From Candidatus Altarchaeales archaeon (GTDB lineage: Archaea; Altiarchaeota; Altiarchaeia; IMC4; QMZM01): a stretch of DNA of 29,181 nt. A program made the translations under genes and the position numbers. Every line of letters starts with the position of its first letter. Position 1 is the stretch's first letter. The notes under the pieces are model-generated. The model ran no database searches, was not told the DNA's origin, and saw only the letters and a program-made list of their open reading frames with translations. The DNA is taken from NCBI GenBank assembly GCA_003663175.1, contig QMZM01000003.1:1-29181 (forward strand), read 5' to 3'. Below, piece after piece: positions 8,131-14,758 of the stretch.

Positions 8131-8862
8131 ATGGGTAAACGCCTAATACAACAAAGGAGGGGTCGTGGAGGGCCGAGGTATAGAGCGCCATCACACAGAT
8201 TTAAATCTGATGTTAGATACCCACCAAATAGAGATGAATATAAGGAGGGAATTGGTGGTCAGATAATTGAGATATTTCATGACCCATCTAAGACGGCACC
8301 GGTTGCAAAGGTATTGTTGGAAAATTTCGAAAGCATTGACATAATTGCTCCAGAAGGGGTGGAAGTGGGTCAATGGATTGAGATCGGTGAAAATGCTAAG
8401 ATAGAGAATGGAAGCATATTGCCTTTAGCAAATATACCCGAGGGCACTTCCGTCTATAATATAGAGATAAAACCGGGAGATGGTGGAAAACTTGTTAGGG
8501 CGGCGGGCTCATCTGCATTGGTAGTGTCTCATGAAAAGGGTCATGGGATAACATATGTTAAATTACCATCGAAAAAGATAGTCGCATTCAACAGCAATGC
8601 AAGGGCAACCGTTGGAAAGATTGCGGGTGGTGGAAGAAAGGATAAGCCAATGGCACGCGCTGGGCAGGCATTCCATAAACACAGGGCGAAGAATAAACTC
8701 TATCCAAGAGTTTGTGGAAGGGCGATGAATGCGGTTGACCATCCTCATGGTGGAGGCAGGCATCCGCATGTTGGCAGACCAACAACCGTTTCAAGGAATG
8801 CTCCTCCGGGAAGAAAGGTTGGTCATATTTCTGCAAGGAGAACGGGATTAAAGAAGAAGTAA
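8131..8862 (+). CDS. rpl2: Ribosomal protein uL2
   Basis: 243 residues, the archaeal length. The N-terminus is MGKRLIQQRRGRGGPRYRAP. The conserved C-terminal peptidyl-transferase-associated loop is present: MNAVDHPHGGGRHPHVGRP followed by GRKVGHISARRTG. It interacts with 23S rRNA and is required for subunit association and peptidyl transfer. It lies 2 bases after uL23 and 1 base before uS19, so it is clearly in the same transcription unit. Confidence 0.97.
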   Translation: MGKRLIQQRRGRGGPRYRAPSHRFKSDVRYPPNRDEYKEGIGGQIIEIFHDPSKTAPVAKVLLENFESIDIIAPEGVEVGQWIEIGENAKIENGSILPLANIPEGTSVYNIEIKPGDGGKLVRAAGSSALVVSHEKGHGITYVKLPSKKIVAFNSNARATVGKIAGGGRKDKPMARAGQAFHKHRAKNKLYPRVCGRAMNAVDHPHGGGRHPHVGRPTTVSRNAPPGRKVGHISARRTGLKKK

Positions 8863-8863
8863 G

Positions 8864-9274
8864 ATGGCGAGAAGGATATTTAAATATAAGGGCTACACCC
8901 TGGATGAATTAAAGAAGATGTCAATGGACGAATTGGTCAATATAATGCCGTCAGATATCAGAAGAAAGCTAAAGAGGGGCTTTACAGAGCATGAGAAGAA
9001 ATTACTAATCAAGGTAAAGAAGACATTAAGCAAGATAAACGAGGGAAAAAGTGTTAAACCGATAAGAACCCATTGCAGAGATATGCCGATCCTACCAATA
9101 ATGTTAGGACTCGAGTTTGAGGTGTATAATGGAAAGGAATTCAAAAGGGTAAAGATACTGCCAGAGATGATTGGTCATAGATTGGGTGAATTCTCGATGA
9201 CGAGACAAATTGTTAAACATGGTGCTCCAGGGGTTGGTGCTACGAGGTCATCATTGTTCGTTCCAATCAAATAA
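8864..9274 (+). CDS. rps19: Ribosomal protein uS19
   Basis: 136 residues. The archaeal-type N-terminal extension (FKYKGYTLDELKKMSMDELVNIMPSDIRRKLKRG) precedes the core with IRTHCRDMPILPIMLGLEF and the conserved IGHRLGEFSMTR motif. It is a head protein of the small subunit next to uS13. The start is the ATG one base after the uL2 stop. Confidence 0.96.
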   Translation: MARRIFKYKGYTLDELKKMSMDELVNIMPSDIRRKLKRGFTEHEKKLLIKVKKTLSKINEGKSVKPIRTHCRDMPILPIMLGLEFEVYNGKEFKRVKILPEMIGHRLGEFSMTRQIVKHGAPGVGATRSSLFVPIK

Positions 9275-9285
9275 AATTGTGAGAA

Positions 9286-9759
9286 ATGGAATTGAAGTAT
9301 TCGTTAAAATTGGATGATGAAGAAAGGATTGTGAAGGCGATGGGTAGAGACATGGACATATCCTTCAAGCATGCGGTCCTCATATGCGACAAACTCAGGG
9401 GTATGAGGATAAAGGATGCGATAAACATCTTGGAATCTGTGATAAAACTTGAAAGGACAATTCCGTTCAGAAGATTTAATAAGGGTGTGGGTCATAGAAA
9501 AGGACTCAAGAAAGACAAAATAAGTAAGTATCCAGTGAAGGCATCCAAGAATATATTAAAAATTTTAAGGAATTTGGAGAATAATGCAGATTATAAAGGC
9601 TTAGATCCCGATAAATTGCTGATAAAGCATATTCAGGCTCAAAAGGGAATCTCTCGTTTGAGAAGAAAGCCAAGGGGCAGATGGGCATTATGGAAAAGAC
9701 AATATGTGAATATTCAGATAATTGCCGAAGAAGTTAATCGGGAGTTAAAGGAGAAGTAA
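9286..9759 (+). CDS. rpl22: Ribosomal protein uL22
   Basis: 157 residues, archaeal length. The protein has the conserved MRIKDAINILESV and VGHRKGLKKDK segments and the tunnel-lining hairpin region ending in ISRLRRKPRGRWALWKRQ. It contacts all six 23S rRNA domains and narrows the exit tunnel with uL4. It is 11 bases from uS19 and 2 bases from uS3. Confidence 0.96.
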   Translation: MELKYSLKLDDEERIVKAMGRDMDISFKHAVLICDKLRGMRIKDAINILESVIKLERTIPFRRFNKGVGHRKGLKKDKISKYPVKASKNILKILRNLENNADYKGLDPDKLLIKHIQAQKGISRLRRKPRGRWALWKRQYVNIQIIAEEVNRELKEK

Positions 9760-9761
9760 GA

Positions 9762-10574
9762 ATGTCGATGGAAAAACACTTCATTCAGGAGGGTAAAATA
9801 AGGTCAGAGATCGAAAATTTTCTTAGAAATGAATTGATGTGGGCAGGATATTCGGGAATAGACATACAGAAAACTCCTTTAGCAACTCGTATTGTTTTAT
9901 ATGTTGAAAAACCACCACTTGTTATAGGAAAGAAGGGTAGAAGAATCGATAAATTAACAAGAATATTGAAGGAAAGATACGGAGTGGATAATCCGGCAAT
10001 TGATGTTCAAAGGGTAGAGAATCCAACCCTGGACCCGAATATTGTCGCGAGGAGGATCGCATTGGCATTGGAGAGAGGTATGAATAGGAGAAGGGTTGTT
10101 TATAAGGCATTAAAGGCGGTGATGAATGCGGGAGCGAGAGGAGTTGAGATTATATTGTCGGGTAAGATTGTTGGTAAGGGGGGAAGGTCAAGGGCTGAGA
10201 AATACTCTCAAGGATATATGAAGAAGGCTGGAGATTCATTAAAGTTGGTAAGGGTTGGTTCAACTCAAAGCTACCTGAAGGCCGGGGTTATTGGAGTGAC
10301 AGTGAAGATTATTCCTCCAGATACCGTATTTCCAGATCAGATAGAAGTAAGTCCGAGGGTTGAAGAAGTGACCGTGGATGAGGAGAAAGAACTTGAGAGA
10401 GAAGAGGGAGAGGAGAAAAAGGAAGGGGAGGTCAAGGAAAAGGAAGGGGAGAAGGAGGAGAAGAAGGAGAAGGGGGATGAAAAACCAAGAGCAAAATCAA
10501 AGAAGAAAGTGGAGAGGGCAAAGAAAGGAAGAGCAAAGAAAGACGATAAGAAAGAAAAGAGCGATGAAGAATGA
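9762..10574 (+). CDS. rps3: Ribosomal protein uS3 with long KE-rich tail
   Basis: 270 residues; ATG 9768 is an alternative start. The N-terminal type II KH domain has the GxxG loop in IGKKGRRI (55-62). The C-terminal domain includes GVEIILSGKIVGKGGRSRAEKYSQGYMKKAGD. From about residue 203 on the protein is a tail of almost only K, E, D, R, A and G, longer than in many archaea; it is probably disordered on the subunit surface. The tail is encoded by a strikingly polypurine stretch (see findings). uS3 helps form the mRNA entry channel and its helicase activity. It closes the first dense part of the cluster; a 108-base AT-rich gap follows. Confidence 0.96.
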   Translation: MSMEKHFIQEGKIRSEIENFLRNELMWAGYSGIDIQKTPLATRIVLYVEKPPLVIGKKGRRIDKLTRILKERYGVDNPAIDVQRVENPTLDPNIVARRIALALERGMNRRRVVYKALKAVMNAGARGVEIILSGKIVGKGGRSRAEKYSQGYMKKAGDSLKLVRVGSTQSYLKAGVIGVTVKIIPPDTVFPDQIEVSPRVEEVTVDEEKELEREEGEEKKEGEVKEKEGEKEEKKEKGDEKPRAKSKKKVERAKKGRAKKDDKKEKSDEE

Positions 10575-10630
10575 AGAGAGAAAGAAGAAGTAATATGGTA
10601 GCATCATATCGAGGCATTTATAACAAATGG

Positions 10631-10665
10631 AAAATTTAATAATTTGTAAATCAATTAATTAATAA
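10631..10665 (+). promoter_or_regulatory. Putative internal promoter before uL29
   Basis: The 108 bases between uS3 and uL29 are unusually long for this cluster and strongly AT-rich from 10631 on, with several TATA-like elements (AATTTAATAATTT, TTAATTAATAATTAAT). This suggests a new transcription start ahead of uL29-eIF1. Which element is used cannot be decided by eye. Confidence 0.35.
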
Positions 10666-10682
10666 TTAATAATAATGGAGAT

Positions 10683-10889
10683 ATGGCAATATTCCATAAG
10701 AGAGAATTATGGGAGATGAGTATTGAGGAGTTGGATGAGCATTTATTGGATTTAAAAAAGGAATTGATGAAGATAAGGGGTGTTTTAGCATCCGGTGGAA
10801 TTCCCGAAGATGTTGGAAAAACAAGGGAAATTAGAAAAACGATCGCGAGAATATTAACTATAAAAAGGGAAAAAGAAAAAAAGAAATGA
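10683..10889 (+). CDS. rpl29: Ribosomal protein uL29
   Basis: 68 residues, two helices: HKRELWEMSIEELDEHLLDLKKELMKIRG, then GGIPEDVGKTREIRKTIARILTIKREKE, matching archaeal uL29. It sits beside uL23 at the tunnel exit. Its last codons overlap the start of the eIF1 gene by 4 bases (ATGA), a classic coupling arrangement. The ATG at 10683 was chosen because the ATG at 10675 is in another frame. Confidence 0.95.
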   Translation: MAIFHKRELWEMSIEELDEHLLDLKKELMKIRGVLASGGIPEDVGKTREIRKTIARILTIKREKEKKK

Positions 10890-11182
10890 ATTGCCCAAGG
10901 TGTGGACTCCCCAAGGAGTTGTGTGTTTGTGAAGAGATGACAAAGGAGGCACAGCGGATAAGAGTTACCAGTGATAGGAGAACCTATGGTAAGGTGGTGA
11001 CAATAATTGATGGTCTCAGGGATGTAGATATTGAGAAGATAGCCAAGGAATTGAAAAGGAGACTTGCGTGTGGCGGAACTGCGAAGAATAATAGAATTGA
11101 ACTCCAGGGAGATCATCTCAATAAGATGAAGGACATCTTAATTGAGATGGGATTCTCCGAGGACATGATTGAAATTTCATGA
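10886..11182 (+). CDS. Translation initiation factor aIF1 (SUI1 domain)
   Basis: 98 residues. A short N-terminal cysteine cluster (C3-x2-C6, C13-x-C15) is typical of euryarchaeal members and may bind zinc. The SUI1 domain follows: VTSDRRTYGKVVTIIDGL, LKRRLACGGTAKNNRIELQGDH, then MGFSEDMIEIS. The factor binds the small subunit and monitors start-codon selection. It overlaps uL29 by 4 bases; its place between uL29 and Rnp1 is the standard euryarchaeal order. Confidence 0.95.
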   Translation: MNCPRCGLPKELCVCEEMTKEAQRIRVTSDRRTYGKVVTIIDGLRDVDIEKIAKELKRRLACGGTAKNNRIELQGDHLNKMKDILIEMGFSEDMIEIS

Positions 11183-11246
11183 TTGGGCATATTTCTCAAG
11201 ATTTCAAGATTTAGATTTAAAGAAAAGAATGAATTTTTATTGATTA

Positions 11247-11255
11247 TTTTAAATA
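11247..11255 (+). promoter_or_regulatory. TATA box for the Rnp1-uS17 unit
   Basis: TTTTAAATA in the 95-101 base gap after aIF1. A start of transcription about 25 bases downstream would fall near 11276, just ahead of the Rnp1 start, giving a nearly leaderless mRNA. This suggests the cluster is read from more than one promoter. Confidence 0.4.
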
Positions 11256-11283
11256 TCATTGATATTATTAGATATGATTGGAT

Positions 11284-11565
11284 ATGATAACTCCCTATAA
11301 TATACTCCGTCACGAGTTGATAGGTTTAGAGGCGAAGGTAGTTGATGCCACCCATCCGGGGTATAAGTGTAGGGGCAAAATAGTAAACGAAACGAGAAAT
11401 ACAATAGATATTGAGACGAAGAGTGGTAGAAAGAGACTACCAAAGGATTGCATTGTGCTTGAACTAAAGTTACCATTGGATTCAATTGTAAGAATCGATG
11501 GGAAATTACTCGTTGGAAGACCAGAGAATAGAATAAAGAAGAAATATAGAATTAAATTTGTATAA
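11284..11565 (+). CDS. rnp1: RNase P protein component 1 (Rpp29/Pop4)
   Basis: 93 residues from the ATG at 11284; a TTG at 11278 would add two residues. The N-terminus MITPYNILRHELIGLEAKVVDATHPGYKC and the Sm-like barrel with GRKRLPKDCIVLEL and GRPENRIKKKYRI match archaeal Rpp29. In archaea it pairs with Rpp21 to help the RNase P RNA mature tRNA 5' ends. It sits upstream of uS17, the standard euryarchaeal place, with 1 base between its stop and the uS17 ATG. Confidence 0.94.
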   Translation: MITPYNILRHELIGLEAKVVDATHPGYKCRGKIVNETRNTIDIETKSGRKRLPKDCIVLELKLPLDSIVRIDGKLLVGRPENRIKKKYRIKFV

Positions 11566-11566
11566 A

Positions 11567-11887
11567 ATGCCGAGGAAGAAAACTGAAAAGAAGGGTATAG
11601 AGAAGGATTGTGGAGACAGGAATTGTCCATTTCATGGAGAATTGTCGGTGAGGGGCTCTGTATTAGAGGGCGTGGTCGTTTCAGATAAAATGGATAAAAC
11701 AGTAATTGTTGAGAGAAATTATAAGATAAAATTGAAGAAATATGAGAGATACAGGTCAAAGAGGTCGAGAATTCCCGCTCATAATCCGCCTTGCATAAAT
11801 GCAAGGACTGGAGACAGGGTAAGGATAATGGAGTGCAGAAAGCTGAGTAAGACGGTAAACTTTGTCGTAATTGAAAAATTAGAATAA
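11567..11887 (+). CDS. rps17: Ribosomal protein uS17
   Basis: 106 residues from the ATG at 11567 (a TTG at 11558 would lie inside Rnp1). The archaeal N-terminal extension with DCGDRNCPFHGELSVRG is followed by the OB fold: GVVVSDKMDKTVIVERNY, HNPPCINARTGDRVRIMECRKLSKTVNFVV. It is a primary 16S rRNA binder of the small-subunit body. Confidence 0.95.
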   Translation: MPRKKTEKKGIEKDCGDRNCPFHGELSVRGSVLEGVVVSDKMDKTVIVERNYKIKLKKYERYRSKRSRIPAHNPPCINARTGDRVRIMECRKLSKTVNFVVIEKLE

Positions 11888-11894
11888 AGGAAAA

Positions 11895-12332
11895 ATGGCA
11901 AAGCCATTGGGAGCTATGAAGAATTTGCCCCTGGGGAGGGCAGTAACTGCAAAGATAACGAGAGCGTTACCGGTTGGTGCGAGGGTAAATTGTGCAGACA
12001 ACACCGGTGCAAAAGAACTCGAAATAATTGCGGTTAGGGGCTATAAGGGAGTCAGAAGAAGGTTACCAAAGGCAGGGGTCGGCGATTTGGTAGTTGCGAG
12101 CGTAAAGAAGGGTAGAGTTGAATTAAGGGGTCAGGTTGTGTTGGCAGTTATTGTAAGACAGAAAAAGGAATACACAAGATGTAATGGAATGAAGATAGGA
12201 TTCGAAGATAACGCTGCGGTTATAGTTGATGATAAGGGCGTTCCGAAGGGAACCGAGATAAAGACGGCGGTTGCGAGAGAGGCCGCAGATAGATGGAATA
12301 AAATTGGCTCTATCGCAACAATTATCGTATAA
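11895..12332 (+). CDS. rpl14: Ribosomal protein uL14
   Basis: 145 residues, slightly longer than the usual archaeal ~132 because of an N-terminal stretch before KITRALPVGARVNCADNTGAKE. The core carries the family signature region GDLVVASVKKG and the ending NKIGSIATIIV. It lies at the subunit interface. It follows uS17 by 7 bases and precedes uL24 by 6. Confidence 0.96.
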   Translation: MAKPLGAMKNLPLGRAVTAKITRALPVGARVNCADNTGAKELEIIAVRGYKGVRRRLPKAGVGDLVVASVKKGRVELRGQVVLAVIVRQKKEYTRCNGMKIGFEDNAAVIVDDKGVPKGTEIKTAVAREAADRWNKIGSIATIIV

Positions 12333-12338
12333 ATTAAA

Positions 12339-12707
12339 ATGAAGAGACCAAAATCAAAAAAGCCGGGGAAACAGAGGAGGTATCAGATCAATGCGCCATT
12401 ACATAGAAGGAGAAAGATGTTATCTGCAACCCTGGATAAGAAATTAAGGGAGAAGTATAACAGAAGGAATATCCCGATCAGAAGGGGTGATAAAGTGAGG
12501 GTAATGAGGGGCGAATTCAAAGGAGTGATGGGAGAGGTTGTAAGGGTTCTGCCATCAAAATATAAAATTTATATTGATGGCGTGACGATTAAAAAGGCAG
12601 ATGGGACGGCAGTTGAGAGACCAATTGACCCATCAAATGTAATGATTACTGAGATATATATGGAGGATAAAGAAAGAAGAGAAATGCTTGAAAGAAAATT
12701 GAAATAA
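12339..12707 (+). CDS. rpl24: Ribosomal protein uL24
   Basis: 122 residues. An archaeal basic N-terminus (KKPGKQRRYQINAPLHRRRKMLSATLDKKLREKY) leads into the KOW motif: IPIRRGDKVRVMRGEFKGVMGEVVRV. It is an early assembly initiator of the large subunit near the tunnel exit. Only 2 bases separate it from eS4. Confidence 0.96.
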   Translation: MKRPKSKKPGKQRRYQINAPLHRRRKMLSATLDKKLREKYNRRNIPIRRGDKVRVMRGEFKGVMGEVVRVLPSKYKIYIDGVTIKKADGTAVERPIDPSNVMITEIYMEDKERREMLERKLK

Positions 12708-12709
12708 AA

Positions 12710-13387
12710 ATGCACACGAAGAGAATTTCAATTGGTTACGGGAAAAAGCCGAAGTGGGTCACTACACCCAGGCCAGGACCTCATCCAAAGAATGAATCAA
12801 TACCGTTAATGATATTACTCAGGGATATGTTGAAATATGCAGATACTTCAAGGGAGGTAAAGAAGATCCTAAATGATGGCTTAATCATGGTCGATAAAAA
12901 AATAAGAAAGGACCCAAAATTTGGTATAGGATTGATGGATACAATTGAGATTCCAAGATTAAAGAGATATTTTAGAGTATTGCCGGGTAGTAGCAATGGA
13001 TTCAATGGATTAATTCTTAAGGAAATTCCAAAAAAGGAAGTGTCAATAAAGCCGTGCAGGATAATGAACAAAACAATTATAAAGAATGGGGCAATTCAAT
13101 TAAATCTGCACGATGGCACAAATATAGTAGTAGATAGCAATGAATATAAAACAAAAGACACACTTATCTTAGAGTTACCAGAAAGAAGGATAAAGGATTG
13201 GATCAAATTTGAGAATGGAAATTTTGCATTAGTTGTCAAGGGCAGACATAGTGGCAAATCCGGAATTATAAAGGAAATTTCAGAGGCGTCGGCAACAAAA
13301 AAATCATTAACAACAATTGATGGGGTACAGACCCTGACGGAATATGTGTTTGTGATCGGTAAGGAAAAACCAATGATAACCATATGA
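12710..13387 (+). CDS. rps4e: Ribosomal protein eS4
   Basis: 225 residues. It has an S4-type RNA-binding region (REVKKILNDGLIMVDKKIRKDPKFGIGLMDTIEI), a central domain, and a C-terminal KOW-like segment (FALVVKGRHSGKSGIIKEI). It is archaeal/eukaryotic-specific and belongs to the small-subunit body. Its position between uL24 and uL5 is the normal archaeal spc order. Confidence 0.95.
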   Translation: MHTKRISIGYGKKPKWVTTPRPGPHPKNESIPLMILLRDMLKYADTSREVKKILNDGLIMVDKKIRKDPKFGIGLMDTIEIPRLKRYFRVLPGSSNGFNGLILKEIPKKEVSIKPCRIMNKTIIKNGAIQLNLHDGTNIVVDSNEYKTKDTLILELPERRIKDWIKFENGNFALVVKGRHSGKSGIIKEISEASATKKSLTTIDGVQTLTEYVFVIGKEKPMITI

Positions 13388-13402
13388 ATATAACCATATG
13401 AA

Positions 13403-13918
13403 ATGGAATATAAAAACATAATGCAGGTGCCGAGGATCGAGAAGGTTGTTGTGAATATAGGCTGTGGCGAGTCCGGAGAAAAACTAAGAAGGGCAGAAAA
13501 ATTGCTTCAGAAACTGATAAACAAAAAACCGGTAAGAACAATATCGAGGCACAAAATTCCATCGTGGGGCATAAAAAAGAGGGAGCCAATTGGCTGTAAG
13601 GTAACACTGCGCGGCAAAGATGCGGAGGAATTCCTAAAAAGGGCATTTATAGCAAAGGACAATCAAATAAAGAAGTCAAATTTTGACGAATATGGAAATT
13701 TTTCATTTGGAATTCATGAATATATTGACTTTCCGGGAATAAAATATGATCCAGATATAGGAATCTTCGGGATGGATATATGCGTCTCCTTGGAGAGACC
13801 GGGATTTAGGATAAAGAGGAGGCGCATAAAAAAGTCAAAGATTCCATCACGTAACAGAATTTCAAAGGAAGAGGCAATAGAATTCATAAAGAATAAATTT
13901 AAAGTGAAGATAATATAA
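13403..13918 (+). CDS. rpl5: Ribosomal protein uL5
   Basis: 171 residues. Conserved parts are VPRIEKVVVNIGCGESGEKL, PVRTISRHKIPSWGIKKREPIGCKVTLRG, and GIHEYIDFPGIKYDPDIGIFGMDICV. It holds 5S rRNA in the central protuberance with uL18. The ATG at 13403 is used; the ATG at 13398 is in another frame. Confidence 0.96.
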   Translation: MEYKNIMQVPRIEKVVVNIGCGESGEKLRRAEKLLQKLINKKPVRTISRHKIPSWGIKKREPIGCKVTLRGKDAEEFLKRAFIAKDNQIKKSNFDEYGNFSFGIHEYIDFPGIKYDPDIGIFGMDICVSLERPGFRIKRRRIKKSKIPSRNRISKEEAIEFIKNKFKVKII

Positions 13919-13960
13919 AATCAAAAAATTAAATCATAAAGAATAAAAAAAATCGTAAAG

Positions 13961-14113
13961 ATGCAGAAGAAGAATATGAAAATTGATGCGAGAAATTTGA
14001 GATGTCCGGTATGTGGAACTACAAGGGGGTTGATTCATAAATATGGACTGAATATATGCAGGAGATGCTTCAGAGAAAAGGCGGAGAGTATAGGATTCAA
14101 AAAGTATTCATAA
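13961..14113 (+). CDS. rps14: Ribosomal protein uS14, zinc-binding form
   Basis: A 50-residue protein read directly from the sequence. The zinc motif is C15-x2-C18 ... C33-x2-C36 (LRCPVCGTTRGLIHKYGLNIC, then RRCFREKAESIGFKKYS). The ending IGFKKYS is typical of archaeal uS14. AAAG precedes the ATG. It binds the head of the small subunit. In most archaea uS8 follows here; in this window uS7 follows instead, 12 bases after the stop. Confidence 0.95.
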   Translation: MQKKNMKIDARNLRCPVCGTTRGLIHKYGLNICRRCFREKAESIGFKKYS

Positions 14114-14125
14114 AATGGGGTGAAT

Positions 14126-14734
14126 ATGACCAAGATCAAATTATTTGGCAAATGGGACCTGAGCAATGTGAAGATCAGGGATAGGGGATTAGAGAGATAT
14201 ATCTGCCTAGAGCCAATTTATGTTCCGCACACTGCCGGCAGACACACGGGAAAACAATTTGCAAAGAGCAGAATGAATATTGTCGAAAGATTGATAAATA
14301 AGATGATGCGTTCTGGTCAGGGGACAAGGAAGGTCGCTGGAAGATTTATAAGGGGTGGCGGAAACACCGGAAACAAACAGAATGCAATAAAGATAGTTAG
14401 GAGAGCATTCGAGATTATAGAGAAGAGGACAAAGCAAAATCCCGTTCAAGTGTTGGCTGATGCAATAGCAAATGCCGGTCCGAGAGAAGAAACAACTACA
14501 ATAATCTATGGAGGCATACGCTACCATCAAGCAATTGATGTATCAACTCAAAGGAGGGTTGACTTCGCATTGAAGTATATTTCGTTGGGAGCATTCGCAA
14601 CCGCATTCAATTCAAAAAAGCCAATTGAGGAATGCCTCGCAGACGAGATAATTTGGGCATCAAAATCTGATACAAAGAGTTATGCAATACAGCGAAAGGA
14701 AGAGACGGAGAGAATTGCGCAATCCTCAAGGTAA
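14126..14734 (+). CDS. rps7: Ribosomal protein uS7
   Basis: 202 residues from the ATG at 14126; GTG 14120 would add two residues. Motifs are KLFGKWD at the start, GRHTGKQFAKSRMNIVERLINKMMRSG, NPVQVLADAIANAGPREETTTI, and the C-terminal STQRRVDFALKYISLGAF. It nucleates head assembly and borders the exit site. In archaea it is normally preceded by uS12 in the str operon; here uS12 is absent and uS14 lies upstream. Confidence 0.95.
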   Translation: MTKIKLFGKWDLSNVKIRDRGLERYICLEPIYVPHTAGRHTGKQFAKSRMNIVERLINKMMRSGQGTRKVAGRFIRGGGNTGNKQNAIKIVRRAFEIIEKRTKQNPVQVLADAIANAGPREETTTIIYGGIRYHQAIDVSTQRRVDFALKYISLGAFATAFNSKKPIEECLADEIIWASKSDTKSYAIQRKEETERIAQSSR

Positions 14735-14758
14735 AAAATTAGACGATAAGGTGTCAAA

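Noticed and set aside
10378..10593. 71-codon second frame in the uS3 tail (R/K-rich)
   Set aside because: An out-of-frame reading of the polypurine tract; no start signal or family similarity.
11310..11804. 164-codon open frame on the - strand opposite Rnp1 and uS17
   Set aside because: Shadow of two well-recognised genes; composition is that of antisense DNA.
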